From contig CAVVKW010000002.1 of assembly GCA_963749035.1 (NCBI GenBank), positions 1 through 64,000 of the forward strand: a stretch of DNA of 64,000 nt, read 5' to 3'. Under the pieces are notes generated by a model. It was given only the letters and a program-made list of their open reading frames with translations, did no database searches and was not told the origin of the DNA. The position numbers and the translations under genes were made by a program. Positions 41,403 through 50,790 of the stretch are shown piece after piece. The DNA comes from CAVVKW01 sp963749035 (GTDB taxonomy: Bacteria > Verrucomicrobiota > Verrucomicrobiia > Chthoniobacterales > JAATET01). The first letter of the stretch is position 1; the number at the start of each line of letters is the position of its first letter.

Positions 41403-42455
41403 TCAAGAACCTAAAACGTCCTCCAACCGCTCCGCAAACGCCGCCATCGTCCCCCGCTCCCGCACGCGCTCCCGCCCGGCGCCCGCAGCCAACGCCGGTG
41501 ACGACAGCGCCCGCCGCAGCGCCGCCACGTCGCCCGGCGGAACCAATCGCAAGTGCTCCCCATCTCGAAAATCCTCTCCCGTCCACAGCCCGCGCGTCCG
41601 CGTCATCACAACCGTCCGCCCCGCCGCCATCGCCTGCAACGCCACGCTCTGCCCCGCCGGCTGCACCGCATTAACCAGCGGCACCACCACCACCCGCGCC
41701 CCCCGGTAAAGCTCCCGCAGATCCGCGTCACTCACCGCCGACCGCCGCCACGATCCCCGCAGATGCTCGACGTTTCCCGGCAAGTTCTCCGGCAGACTTC
41801 GATTCGTCAGGATCTTCACCGGCACGTCCATCCCCCGCACCGCCTCCACCAACGTCGCGTAATCCCGCCGCGCATCGTTCCCGACCGCCAGCACGTATCC
41901 TCCCCCTCCACCTTCGACACCACCGCGACCCCAAAAATCAACGTCGACCCCAAACGCGTTCACCACCGACTCCACGCCAAACCTCCGATCCATTTCCTCG
42001 CGCTCAGACTCGGCAAACAGCACGCAGCGCTGATTCCGGAGTGCCCAACGAGACGATGCCAGCCTCACGCCCGCCAGCGGATGGTTCACCATCCCACAGT
42101 GAATCCCGACCACCCGCCGCCGCAGCCACCCCAGCCGCTCCCAGACTCCGAGCGCCATCGCCGTCGCCGTCGCCGCTCCGATCACCACGTCGAACCGGTT
42201 CAGCTCCTCCAGCAGCCGCCCGACTGCGACCACGTCGCCGCCTCGCAGACGCACCGGCGCCGACCATCCCAATCCCACGTTCAACCCCGTCGCGACTCGC
42301 GAATCAGTTTCTGCCACCGCGTCAAAGACGCCGACCTCATGCCCGACCCTCGCCAGCTCAACCGCCCCGTAGAAAAAATCCGTCGGCCCCTCACCCGCCC
42401 TCGCCGCTTCCCACCGGGCCACCCGCCCGCCAGCATAGACGTAAGCAATTTTCAA
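41403..42455 (-). CDS. Glycosyltransferase, GT4-like (GT-B)
   Basis: A 350-aa GT-B enzyme. I place the start at TTG 42455 (reading MKIAYVYAGGRVARWEAA) with GGGAG 11 nt upstream; a TTG at 42473 is the other option and there is no ATG. Donor-side features: YVLAVGNDARRDYATLVEAV and QPAGQSVALQAMAAGRTVVM. It lacks ATGA coupling to its upstream neighbour (78 nt gap). Confidence 0.82.
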   Translation of the reverse strand: MKIAYVYAGGRVARWEAARAGEGPTDFFYGAVELARVGHEVGVFDAVAETDSRVATGLNVGLGWSAPVRLRGGDVVAVGRLLEELNRFDVVIGAATATAMALGVWERLGWLRRRVVGIHCGMVNHPLAGVRLASSRWALRNQRCVLFAESEREEMDRRFGVESVVNAFGVDVDFWGRGGVEGGGGGYVLAVGNDARRDYATLVEAVRGMDVPVKILTNRSLPENLPGNVEHLRGSWRRSAVSDADLRELYRGARVVVVPLVNAVQPAGQSVALQAMAAGRTVVMTRTRGLWTGEDFRDGEHLRLVPPGDVAALRRALSSPALAAGAGRERVRERGTMAAFAERLEDVLGS

Positions 42456-42532
42456 AACTTCAATCGCTCCCAATCAACTGCAGCCCTCTCGCACCCCGGC
42501 CCGACGGATTTCGAGATACCAATCACGACCCT

Positions 42533-43177
42533 TCAGTCCAGCCCGATCCCCGGCCCCTCGGGGAGTTTGCGCAGACGATCAATGTGCTCGTGCCGCGGAA
42601 GCAAAGCCGTCGGCTTCATCACCCGGTTGCAGAAATGCACGGCCGGTGCGGTCGCCCACCCCTCGACTCCGTATTCCACGCACGCCTCCCCCTGTTTGAA
42701 ACCCGACTCGTGTTTTTTCAAAATCAGCATGTCTGAAGTGTGCGCATCGCTCCGAAAGACCTGCCACCACTTCGGCCGCTCGTCCGCAAACCACCGGATC
42801 GCCCGCAGAAATTCGTCCCGCGTCCCGCTCACCATGCACGGCACGTATCGATCGTAGATCGTCAACTCCCCCGCCTCCCGCGGCTCGAACGAATAATTGA
42901 TCACGTCGTAGTCCGACATGAATCCACCCCCCTGCTGCGCCACCGCGATCCAGCGCAGGTAGCACCAGTAATCCAAATTGTGCTTGTTGATGCTCGGCAA
43001 TTTTTTGAGCTCGCGCGCCATCTCCTCCAGCTCCTCGTCGAAATCCAGCGACTCGTATCCGAGCACCACCGGCTCCCAGCCCAGCGCTTCCCACGACTGC
43101 TTCCACAGATCGATCAACGCCAGCTCATCCCGCTCACGCTTTCCCTCAACCGGAGAATAGAATGTAAAAACCTTCAT
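42533..43177 (-). CDS. Putative glycosyltransferase with DxD motif
   Basis: A 214-aa protein starting MKVFTFYSPVEGKRERDELA. GGGFMSDYDVINYSFEPREA contains an SDYD element resembling the DxD of GT32/DXD sugar-binding proteins, preceded by an alpha-helical region with YWCYLRWIAVAQQGG that matches the usual context (residue binding then DxD). Short for an autonomous transferase. Overlaps the next gene by ATGA at 43174-43177. Confidence 0.65.
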   Translation of the reverse strand: MKVFTFYSPVEGKRERDELALIDLWKQSWEALGWEPVVLGYESLDFDEELEEMARELKKLPSINKHNLDYWCYLRWIAVAQQGGGFMSDYDVINYSFEPREAGELTIYDRYVPCMVSGTRDEFLRAIRWFADERPKWWQVFRSDAHTSDMLILKKHESGFKQGEACVEYGVEGWATAPAVHFCNRVMKPTALLPRHEHIDRLRKLPEGPGIGLD

Positions 43178-43821
43178 TTCTGTCGTTCGTAAGCCTTGGT
43201 GATCTGCTTCCGCGTTCGCGCGTCCTTCACGCCATGAAACGCATAAGCGCCCCGGCTCGCGTGTCGGATTGCGACCAACTTTTCTTTCCGCAACCGAATC
43301 GTATTCCGGGAATACCCCTCACGCAAAGCCCGCAGATTGTGGAACTCCAGCCCCGCCCGGTCCGCCTGGCACCAAACCCACCGGTCCACGAACCCCTCCT
43401 GGAAAGGCGCAAACGTCGCCCCCTCCACGGTTTTCCGAAGCGAGTCCGCGTCGAAGATCCACGGGAAATGACAGTAGTGCGTTCCCGCCATCCCCGGATT
43501 CCGGTTCTTGAAGAGATTCGCCTGCAACCCCACCCGCTCCACCGGACGCCGCAACAGAAACGCGTCGTATTCAACAAAAACGTAAAAGTCCGCCCGCAAC
43601 TCCAGCGCCTTTACCATTCCCGCCAGCTGACGCTTCAAACACTCCTCACCAGATTTGTTCGACCGCCCCGTCGCGAAACTCACCGCCCCCGCCACCCGGT
43701 TCGGACTGTCCTCCGGGAACACCACCATCACCTCATCCGAGTGCGCCCGCCAGATCGGCAAATGCCGGTCCACGATCGCCTGCCCCCCCGCGTAGCTAAA
43801 CACCGTCGTCGCTACCCGCAT
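43174..43821 (-). CDS. Putative GT-A-like protein
   Basis: A 215-aa protein with MRVATTVFSYAGGQAIVDRH and YVFVEYDAFLLRRPVERVGL, in which EYD occupies the position of an acidic metal motif. It ends in a Lys/Arg-rich tail. No family recognised. It is coupled to the DxD-type gene by a 4-nt overlap, so the two probably act together or in sequence. Confidence 0.62.
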   Translation of the reverse strand: MRVATTVFSYAGGQAIVDRHLPIWRAHSDEVMVVFPEDSPNRVAGAVSFATGRSNKSGEECLKRQLAGMVKALELRADFYVFVEYDAFLLRRPVERVGLQANLFKNRNPGMAGTHYCHFPWIFDADSLRKTVEGATFAPFQEGFVDRWVWCQADRAGLEFHNLRALREGYSRNTIRLRKEKLVAIRHASRGAYAFHGVKDARTRKQITKAYERQK

Positions 43822-43866
43822 CGCTCACTCCATTTGACTCCGCCCGTCTCCGCTTCGCTCCGGCTC

Positions 43867-44709
43867 TCATTTCTCATTTTTCATTCCACGTTTCAAATTC
43901 TCATCAACCCACCCCGTCACCATCACCGTCCGATCCGCGTAAAGTCTCGAAAGCAAAAAATCCACCGCCCGCTGCGCCAACGCGCTCCCCGCCGCCATCC
44001 GCCTCAACCGATAGGCCACCCAATTCCGATCCGTCACCCCGTTCGCCCGCCGCCCCACCTCCGCGATCTCCCGCAGCCGATCCCATCCCCCAGCCTCCGA
44101 CTTCGTCGCCGGATAGCACCGTAACTCCGCCAACTCCTGGTCGACCGCCACCACCGGCCCCCGCTCCGCCAGCTTCATCAGCAGATCCCAATCCATCGCG
44201 TATTCCAGCGACGTATCCAGCCCCCCCACCGCCTCATACGCCTTGCGCCGAAAAAACATCGCCGGCTGCAGATACGTCAGCGCCGACCGAATCAACTTCG
44301 GATCAAATTCCCGAGCCGCCACCCGCTTCGTCCGCCGCCCCTCCGCGTCCACCTTCCAGCCCGCGCCGCAGACCGCCACCGCCGCCGGATTCGCCGCAAA
44401 CGCCTCCCTGACCACTGCCAGCGCCCCCGGCAGCAACCCGTCATCCGAATTCAGCCAACCCAACACCTCGCCACTCCCCAAGCGAAACCCCTTCGCGATC
44501 GCGTCGCCCTGCCCCTCATCCCGCTCCCTCACGATCGTCAGCCCCGCCTTCCCCTCATACCGGTCCAGGATCTCCCCCGTTCCGTCATCCGACAAGGCAT
44601 CCACGATCCACCAATCCAACTCCGCATCCTCCTGAGCCAGCACACTCCGGATCGTTCCCTCGATGAATTCCGCCTGCCGGTAGCTCGGCGTCACCAGCGT
44701 GATTTTCAC
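43867..44709 (-). CDS. Glycosyltransferase family 2 (WcaA-like)
   Basis: A 280-aa GT2 enzyme. GTG at 44709 is chosen because it forms GTGA with the upstream stop; the frame continues upstream but only as overlap. Motifs: TPSYRQAEFIEGTIRSVLAQ, VDALSDDGTGEIL, LGWLNSDDGLLPGALAV with the SDD metal site, and YAMDWDLLMKLAERGPVVAV. C-terminal part has an Arg-rich amphipathic stretch. Confidence 0.88.
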   Translation of the reverse strand: MKITLVTPSYRQAEFIEGTIRSVLAQEDAELDWWIVDALSDDGTGEILDRYEGKAGLTIVRERDEGQGDAIAKGFRLGSGEVLGWLNSDDGLLPGALAVVREAFAANPAAVAVCGAGWKVDAEGRRTKRVAAREFDPKLIRSALTYLQPAMFFRRKAYEAVGGLDTSLEYAMDWDLLMKLAERGPVVAVDQELAELRCYPATKSEAGGWDRLREIAEVGRRANGVTDRNWVAYRLRRMAAGSALAQRAVDFLLSRLYADRTVMVTGWVDENLKRGMKNEK

Positions 44710-46448
44710 CGTCCCGTCCTCCACACCACGTTCAACGAAAACGGTCGACCGATCTCCCCCGCATTCGACCCCGGCCAAAATCGCTCGATTGCCCGAGGCG
44801 ACATGAACAGAAACGACTCGTCGTCCATCATCGCCTCCACCCACCGATCCAGATCATCCGCTTCCCCAATCAGTTCCCGACCCGCTCTCGCGACTTCCAC
44901 GTGCTGCGGATGCCGGTAAGCCGTCCACAGATGAACCTGCAGTGCCCCGCCCCGTCCCATCGCCTCCAGATTTTCCCGCGTCACCCCCACATCTCGATCA
45001 AAACTCACGACCGCATCAAACTCGCCATTCCGCGATCCGCAATCCGCAATCCGCAATTCATACGAGTTCTTCAGCGGCCGCAAATCGCTCAGCTCACCCC
45101 CCAGCAACGCCACCCGCCCACCCTTCCGGACAAACTTCCGAACCAGCCCTGCCGCCAACGCTCGCTGGTACGCCCCGACCGCAAACGAATGCGGCCCCGT
45201 CGCCTCCAGCGGCGTCCGCCGCCGGATCCACGCCAACTGCGCCTTCCGCGAATAACGCCACTTCGCAAAGTCAAACGCCCACCACGGTCCGCGCGCGCCG
45301 CCAACCTTCCGCGGAAAATCCCCCGCCCACCCCCGACCGCCCCCAAACTTCTCGAACCGATCGTCCACCGCCCGTCCAACCTCCAACGATCGCCAGATCC
45401 ACGCTCCGCCTTCCTCCAGCACCATCGTCTTCGCCACCCCCCTCACCGCCGCTCGAAAACCCTCGTTCTCCCGCCGCAACCGCTCCGCCGCCGTCTGAAA
45501 TTCCACCCGATCGTAGCCACAAACCACGCCGCTCCCCGTTTCCGTCAGAAACCGGCCCGCCGCGCTTTCCAGACTCCCGACCAACAGCACCGGCAACCCC
45601 GCCTGGGTAAAAAGATAAATCATCCGCGACGGGAAACTCAGCGCCGCGAACGACCGCTTGTCATCCTCCACGTCCATCCGCCCGCTCGGCACCACCGCAA
45701 AATCAAAATTCGTCAGTCGCTCGCGCAATTCCCCATCCGGCAGAAACCCCCGCACCACGACCCCGTCCTCCGCGAGTCCTTCCGTCCCACCGCCCAACCA
45801 AGCCGCGTCCGGCCCCTTCCCAAACCAATCGATCACCCACCCGCTCCCTCGAACCATCCCCCGAAAATCATCCAACTGCCGCCGACTCCAAAAATTCCCC
45901 AGCAACGCCACCCTCGGCCGTTCACCATCACCCCTTCGCGCCTTCGCGCCTTCCCGTGAGAGCTCAAAACCCCCGTCCATCACCGGAGGCAGCCACCAAA
46001 ATTTCCGCCCATACTTCGCCCCGTAAACCGCGCACATCTCCGGAGAGATCCCCAGGCACAGGTCACTCACCTCGATCAACCTTCGCACCACGCCATCCCC
46101 CACCTCACCGCTCAGCACGTTCTGATCATCCATCACAAACGTGCAAACCCGCGCCCCCGTCACCTCTTTCAGCATCGCCGCCACACGAAAGTCTTCCGGG
46201 TAATACGGCACGCACAAAATCCGCTCCACCCCCGCCGCCTCCACCCGCAACCTCTCACGCAGCTCGCCCATCGAGCCAAACCGATCCCCGATTACCACCT
46301 CCCGCCCCCCAAACTCGCTCTCCCCCCCGTAAAGCGTCCGCGAACGAAAAACCACGAACCCCTCATTCACCGGGAAAAGTCTCCGCAGAAAGATCCCCAC
46401 GCCATGCGCGTCATTCACTTCCACCCCGGTGACCAGCGCGTCCATCAC
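44706..46448 (-). CDS. GT-B-like glycosyltransferase with extra C-terminal domain
   Basis: A 580-aa protein. The N-terminal ~380 residues look like a GT-B transferase (RVALLGNFWSRRQLDDFRGM, VVPSGRMDVEDDKRSFAALS, LFTQAGLPVLLVGS). The last ~180 residues form a separate domain with GGRVALLGGELSDLR and FDAVVSFDRDVGVTRENLEA, the layout of a Rossmann methyltransferase but with a weak SAM loop. Two dispersed repeats are read in frame: SREGAKARRG near residue 165 and ELRIADCGSRNG near 463. Coupled to the next gene by ATGA. Confidence 0.7.
   Translation of the reverse strand: MMDALVTGVEVNDAHGVGIFLRRLFPVNEGFVVFRSRTLYGGESEFGGREVVIGDRFGSMGELRERLRVEAAGVERILCVPYYPEDFRVAAMLKEVTGARVCTFVMDDQNVLSGEVGDGVVRRLIEVSDLCLGISPEMCAVYGAKYGRKFWWLPPVMDGGFELSREGAKARRGDGERPRVALLGNFWSRRQLDDFRGMVRGSGWVIDWFGKGPDAAWLGGGTEGLAEDGVVVRGFLPDGELRERLTNFDFAVVPSGRMDVEDDKRSFAALSFPSRMIYLFTQAGLPVLLVGSLESAAGRFLTETGSGVVCGYDRVEFQTAAERLRRENEGFRAAVRGVAKTMVLEEGGAWIWRSLEVGRAVDDRFEKFGGGRGWAGDFPRKVGGARGPWWAFDFAKWRYSRKAQLAWIRRRTPLEATGPHSFAVGAYQRALAAGLVRKFVRKGGRVALLGGELSDLRPLKNSYELRIADCGSRNGEFDAVVSFDRDVGVTRENLEAMGRGGALQVHLWTAYRHPQHVEVARAGRELIGEADDLDRWVEAMMDDESFLFMSPRAIERFWPGSNAGEIGRPFSLNVVWRTGR
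45033..45058. repeat. Tandem AATCCGC heptamers inside a gene
   Basis: Units of AATCCGC in tandem within the GT-B gene, read on the minus strand as ELRIADCGSRNG. Belongs to the same family as the AATCCRAA repeats at 46937-46974 and 51327-51350. Confidence 0.6.
45932..45960. repeat. CCTTCGCG octamer repeat inside a gene
   Basis: Near copy of the 36412-36440 repeat, here in the middle of an open frame and read as SREGAKARR, the same peptide as at the other site. Confidence 0.72.
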
Positions 46449-48181
46449 CGCAACGCCGCCTTACGAACGTATACGTAGACCTGCTTGCCGTCCGTCCCCA
46501 CGGCATCACCCGCCAGCTTGAATGCAGTCGCGCCCCGCATCGTCTCCCTCAATTCGTCCATCATCCGCTCCGCCGGCAGATTCATGAACGCGTCGCTCAT
46601 CCCCGGATCCTGAACGAAAACGACGTCCGCCCGCTTCAGCTTGTCTCTGAAACGCTCTACCGAAGGCAGAAACCCCCCTTTCACCGCCGAAGTCCGGTGA
46701 CCCCGTTCCAGCAGCCACATCTCGACGTTCTCCCGCATCAACGGCCCCGATTGCGTGAACAAAAGCCTCACCCGCTTCCGCAGCGGCAATTCCTCCAGCA
46801 CCTCGATCACCTGGCCCTCCACCGCAGCAAAGTTCCGGCCCGATTCCCCCGCCTGCGCCCACGCGTAAGGCGGCCACCGCCAAATCAGCACCGCCACGAC
46901 GGCCAGCCCAACGGCCCCCCACCGCCGCCAGCCCCCAATCCGAAATCCAAAATTCGAAATCCGAAATCCAAAAACTTCCCGCCACGCCCACGCGCCAGCA
47001 AAGAGAAACGTCCCTGTAAAGGCCCCACCTAAAAACGGCGACTTCATCCCAAACCCCGAACTCAGCAAATAAGTCAGCAAAACCAGCCCACCAAGCGCCA
47101 CCCAAACCAAAGTCCCGCGGCACCCCCTCCAACCTCTGCGCCTTTGACTCGCTCGCTCCCGCTCGCCTCGCCCTTCAGGCAGCATCTCAGAGCCGATGCA
47201 GTCTGCCCCGCGCCTTCCCAGCCCCCGGTGCTCCCCCTCCGCGCTTCCACCCACTCCCAGCATATTGATCGCGACCGCCGCCACCATCACCCCGAGCAGC
47301 GTCAACCCCGCCCACCCCAGATTATTCGCCGCCCCAAACCCCGTTGCGTAATACAGCCACTTCTGCGTCACGCTCACCGGCGCCCGCCAGATCGCCTCAT
47401 TCGCGCCAAACGAGTTCGTCCAGAAATACGCCCAGGTGTCCGCCCCGAACGGCACCGCGTAAACCGCCGTCAGCACCACCACGACCAGCACCTGCACCCA
47501 CGCCGTCCGCCCAATCGCGCGCCAAGGCACCCGGCCCGCCGCCAGCGACTCGATCACCACCCGCATCCCGACCGAATACGCGAACACGATCAGCGTCATC
47601 GCAAAAGTCGACGGCTTCACCAGCAGCGCCACCGCACACAACACCGCGTGCCACACCCTCGGTCCCCGCCACCAACTCCCCGCTGCCAGATACCCCGGCA
47701 CCACCAGGCCATAGACTCCGCAAAGTCCAACCGCCACCGCCCACGCCAGGTCGGGCCGAAACTCCACCACCGCCAGCGTCGCAAACGGCGTTGCCAGGAA
47801 GAACACCAGCCCGCTCCCCCACTCCCACCCCCGCAGCTCCCGCCACATCCAAGACAGCGCCGCCAAGAACCCCAGAACCACGAAAACGTTCATCGCGTAC
47901 GGACCCCAGTCCGCGTAATCGGCCACCAAAAACCCCGCCACCGCCAGCCCCACCGCCCACGCGGAATGCAACCCTTCACTCCGCAGTTCCTCGGTCACCC
48001 CGCCGAGGCCCTCCGACCGCCCCGACTCGATCAACCGCGTCGCGCTCAGGAAATAGACCGCGTCATCGTAATTCGGAACCGACGCCAACCGCCCCTGCCG
48101 CTCCGACTTCCACACGCCAAAAGCCGTGAATGCAACCGCCAGCACCAGTGCAATCCCCCATCTGACCGTCGCCCCACTCAT
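46445..48181 (-). CDS. Multi-spanning membrane protein, GT39/ArnT-like
   Basis: A 578-aa integral membrane protein with about 9-11 predicted TM helices, e.g. WGIALVLAVAFTAFGVW, LHSAWAVGLAVAGFLVADYA and LVWVALGGLVLLTYLLSSGF. An early YDDAVYF loop has an acidic pair, a feature of polyprenyl-phosphate-sugar-using GT-C transferases. The C-terminal ~120 residues are soluble. Two segments seem to be read-through repeats: about 315-350 (Arg/Gly/Glu-rich, GRGERERASQRRRGWRG) and 402-415 (FGFRISNFGFRI). Function as lipid-linked sugar transferase is inferred. Confidence 0.72.
   Translation of the reverse strand: MSGATVRWGIALVLAVAFTAFGVWKSERQGRLASVPNYDDAVYFLSATRLIESGRSEGLGGVTEELRSEGLHSAWAVGLAVAGFLVADYADWGPYAMNVFVVLGFLAALSWMWRELRGWEWGSGLVFFLATPFATLAVVEFRPDLAWAVAVGLCGVYGLVVPGYLAAGSWWRGPRVWHAVLCAVALLVKPSTFAMTLIVFAYSVGMRVVIESLAAGRVPWRAIGRTAWVQVLVVVVLTAVYAVPFGADTWAYFWTNSFGANEAIWRAPVSVTQKWLYYATGFGAANNLGWAGLTLLGVMVAAVAINMLGVGGSAEGEHRGLGRRGADCIGSEMLPEGRGERERASQRRRGWRGCRGTLVWVALGGLVLLTYLLSSGFGMKSPFLGGAFTGTFLFAGAWAWREVFGFRISNFGFRIGGWRRWGAVGLAVVAVLIWRWPPYAWAQAGESGRNFAAVEGQVIEVLEELPLRKRVRLLFTQSGPLMRENVEMWLLERGHRTSAVKGGFLPSVERFRDKLKRADVVFVQDPGMSDAFMNLPAERMMDELRETMRGATAFKLAGDAVGTDGKQVYVYVRKAALR
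46937..46974. repeat. AATCCRAA tandem repeat inside a gene
   Basis: AATCCGAA / AATCCAAA / AATTCGAA units in tandem inside the membrane-protein gene, read in frame as FGFRISNFGFRI between TM segments. Related gap repeat at 51327-51350. Confidence 0.72.
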
Positions 48182-50010
48182 CGGGCCGGCCTGGCTGGGA
48201 ATTCCATCAAGTCGGGCCGCTTCCCGTTCTTATTCGGGCGCTTCTCCCGTTCTCGCTGCTTCGCGAGGTCACGCTCCCGCTTCCGGGCCCTCCGCTTCGT
48301 TACACCTTCGTAATTCACGTCGTCCAGTTCCGGACGTTTCACCCTCAGATCACCTTCGAGAAAGACGCGATCAAAAAGCTCCGTCGTTTCCGCCGCCGAA
48401 AGAGCTTCAAGCTCGGCCACCCGCGGACGGAACAACCGACCGGCGATGACGATTGGCTCATTCGAGCGCGCCCAATTTCGACCATTGAAGCGAAAGATCA
48501 CGATCGACCCGTCCAGCGGATGAGCCGAACGATCAATCCGGATCCCCTCGTCATCCAGCGTAATGTTCGATCCTCGAAAAACGCCGCGCATCCGCTCGCT
48601 CGCTTCCCAACCCGGCGGCATCTTTGCAAAGTCCGTCAGCGCGTTGCCCGGCATTGCCAGCCGCTGAAATCGGAATCCCGCCGTGCCGACTTCGTCCGCG
48701 TCCGCCACCGCCAGCGCGCCATCGAGATCGACGATCACCATTTCATCCGCCTCCACGTCCCCGGCCCCCGCGATGATGTCTTTCCAAAATCCTCGCTGAA
48801 ACTCCCACCCCTCCACGTATTCCGCCTCCTGAACCCGCTGAAAAAACCCGACCAACAGTCCCAGGTAAATCGCCAGAGCCACCAGACACAACCTCCAGAC
48901 CTCCTTCCATTTCGCCAAGCAACCCCGGCTAAGATCAACGCCGCACCCCACCGCGAGCGCAAACCCCATCGCCGCCGCCTGGTGCAACCCGCTCACCCGA
49001 CCGACCACCTTCACCGGCGGATAATACCAATCGTGAAACCGATAGACGTAGGTGATTGCCGCCAATGCGATCCCGGCCCAGAAAAACTGCCACAGCCGAC
49101 CCGTCTCTAGCGGGATCAAATCCCGGTCACTCGCCCGAAGAAAGCGATACAACCCAATCGCGATCACCCCCATCACCACGTATTCCACCGCCCCAGCCGT
49201 CACCAACATTCCCCACGGCCGCCCCACCATCGTTTCCAGCACCGCCCACATCCCGATTCCCGGAGCCGTCACGACGCGAAAGATTAACGTCCCGAGATCC
49301 GCAACCATTTCGGACGTTCGGTCATCTCCCGCCCAGTGCCGCAGCAGCATCACGGCGACGAATACGCCCGAGCAGATCGCGCCGTGCCGCAAGCTCTCGA
49401 CCAAAAACGCCCGCACCGAATCCCATCGAATCAACATCGGCGCCAAAACGAACGGTAAGAAATAGGGCTCGAAAGTGAGCAGCACCGCCGTCAGCACACC
49501 GTATGACCACCATTTCCACCGACTCAAATATAGCCCCAGCGCCCCCAGCAACATCAGCGTCGTAAATTGGAACGCCACCTGGTGCATGATGATCACCTTG
49601 CTCGTGTCCGGCGGAAACAGCAGGTAGAACAACGCGCCGGACACCGCACCCAGCGGGCTAACAAATCTCAGAAAAAACCGGTAGAGTGCCACGGCCGCCG
49701 TTGTCGAAAGTAGCAGGCCAAAAACGTAGCTCCACGTGAGCGTAGGCAGAAAACCGAGTAACCAAGCGAACGTCGGATTGACGACCCACCAAATCGGTCG
49801 CCCCTGTGGCAACGTCGTAACCGCGTACACCCACATGTCCCACAGCTCAACCCAGCCCCACGACATCGGCGGCAAAGTGAAAAGATAATCGTCATCGTAA
49901 AGCCCAAACTCTTGGGCGCGCCAGTAATTCGCTACCAGGTTCACCGCCAGGAGCACCAGCACCACCGAGCCCGTCCCGATCCCCCGTTTCGCAACAACCG
50001 CCCGGTCCAT
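48178..50010 (-). CDS. Multi-spanning membrane protein, unknown function
   Basis: A 610-aa membrane protein started at ATG 50010. About ten TM helices fill the N-terminal ~400 residues (e.g. SVVLVLLAVNLVANYW, YVFGLLLSTTAAVALYRFFL, FTTLMLLGALGLYLSRW), with FGLYDDDYLFTLPPMSW as an acidic first loop, as in GT-C transferases. The C-terminal ~200 residues are soluble and end with a strongly basic Arg/Lys tail (RRARKRERDLAKQREREKRP). Likely a lipid-linked glycan processing enzyme; family unassigned. Confidence 0.68.
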   Translation of the reverse strand: MDRAVVAKRGIGTGSVVLVLLAVNLVANYWRAQEFGLYDDDYLFTLPPMSWGWVELWDMWVYAVTTLPQGRPIWWVVNPTFAWLLGFLPTLTWSYVFGLLLSTTAAVALYRFFLRFVSPLGAVSGALFYLLFPPDTSKVIIMHQVAFQFTTLMLLGALGLYLSRWKWWSYGVLTAVLLTFEPYFLPFVLAPMLIRWDSVRAFLVESLRHGAICSGVFVAVMLLRHWAGDDRTSEMVADLGTLIFRVVTAPGIGMWAVLETMVGRPWGMLVTAGAVEYVVMGVIAIGLYRFLRASDRDLIPLETGRLWQFFWAGIALAAITYVYRFHDWYYPPVKVVGRVSGLHQAAAMGFALAVGCGVDLSRGCLAKWKEVWRLCLVALAIYLGLLVGFFQRVQEAEYVEGWEFQRGFWKDIIAGAGDVEADEMVIVDLDGALAVADADEVGTAGFRFQRLAMPGNALTDFAKMPPGWEASERMRGVFRGSNITLDDEGIRIDRSAHPLDGSIVIFRFNGRNWARSNEPIVIAGRLFRPRVAELEALSAAETTELFDRVFLEGDLRVKRPELDDVNYEGVTKRRARKRERDLAKQREREKRPNKNGKRPDLMEFPARPAR

Positions 50011-50061
50011 CACCAATCAATCAATAAGACCGGCAGCGCCGCCACCCTCGCGGAACCTCGA

Positions 50062-50781
50062 CTAAAGCGAGAAACCCGCCGCCTCCGCGTCCTTCGCAAA
50101 CATCCGCACCGTATCGAGCGACAGCTCACCCAGATCCTTCCCGTCCAATTTCAGCGCCTTGCCCAGAACGTCGTGGGGCACCGTCACGATATCGCATCCA
50201 CACTCCGACGCCTGCCGAATGTTGAGAACCTCCCGCACACTCGCCCAGAGCAGCTCGGCCTTCGGCATCCCGCCGAACTTCGCCTTATTCGCCGTCATCA
50301 TCGGCACCGGATCCACACCCGTGTCGGCGATCCGCCCCGCAAACACCGACACCACCGCCGGCACGTCCACTTCCAGCGCACCCAACACACCGTCAACTTG
50401 AGCTTCCGTCAGAATCGCCGTCACGTTCAGCTTCACGCCCTCCCCAGCCAGTTCTCGGATCAACGGCAGCGCACTCTCCTCCCGCGTATTCGTAATCGGA
50501 ATCTTTACGTAAACGTTCTCCTGCCACGCCGCGATCTTCAGCGCCTGTCGCTTCATTTCCGAAAATTCATCCGTAAAAACCTCGAACGAGATCGGCTTTT
50601 CCCGCACCACCGTCAGCACGTCGCGCGAAAACGCCTCGTAGTCCGCGATCCCCACCTTCCGCATCAACGTCGGATTCGTCGTCAACCCTCGGATCAACGG
50701 ATTCTCATAGAGCTCGGCCATGCTCTGACGGTCGGCTCCATCCGCAAAGATCTGAATCGGCAGTTCGCTAAGTGGGATCAT
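50062..50781 (-). CDS. Transaldolase-like aldolase
   Basis: A 239-aa enzyme of the transaldolase/fructose-6-phosphate aldolase family. Evidence: IQIFADGADRQSM..., LIRGLTTNPTLMRK (the family's first signature), Schiff-base Lys in VYVKIPITNT, and TAILTEAQV. Transaldolases exchange dihydroxyacetone units and can form sedoheptulose 7-phosphate, the substrate for GmhA two genes downstream. That link is inferred from position. Gene spacing to the HAD phosphatase is 9 nt. Confidence 0.86.
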   Translation of the reverse strand: MIPLSELPIQIFADGADRQSMAELYENPLIRGLTTNPTLMRKVGIADYEAFSRDVLTVVREKPISFEVFTDEFSEMKRQALKIAAWQENVYVKIPITNTREESALPLIRELAGEGVKLNVTAILTEAQVDGVLGALEVDVPAVVSVFAGRIADTGVDPVPMMTANKAKFGGMPKAELLWASVREVLNIRQASECGCDIVTVPHDVLGKALKLDGKDLGELSLDTVRMFAKDAEAAGFSL

Positions 50782-50790
50782 GGCAAGCGG

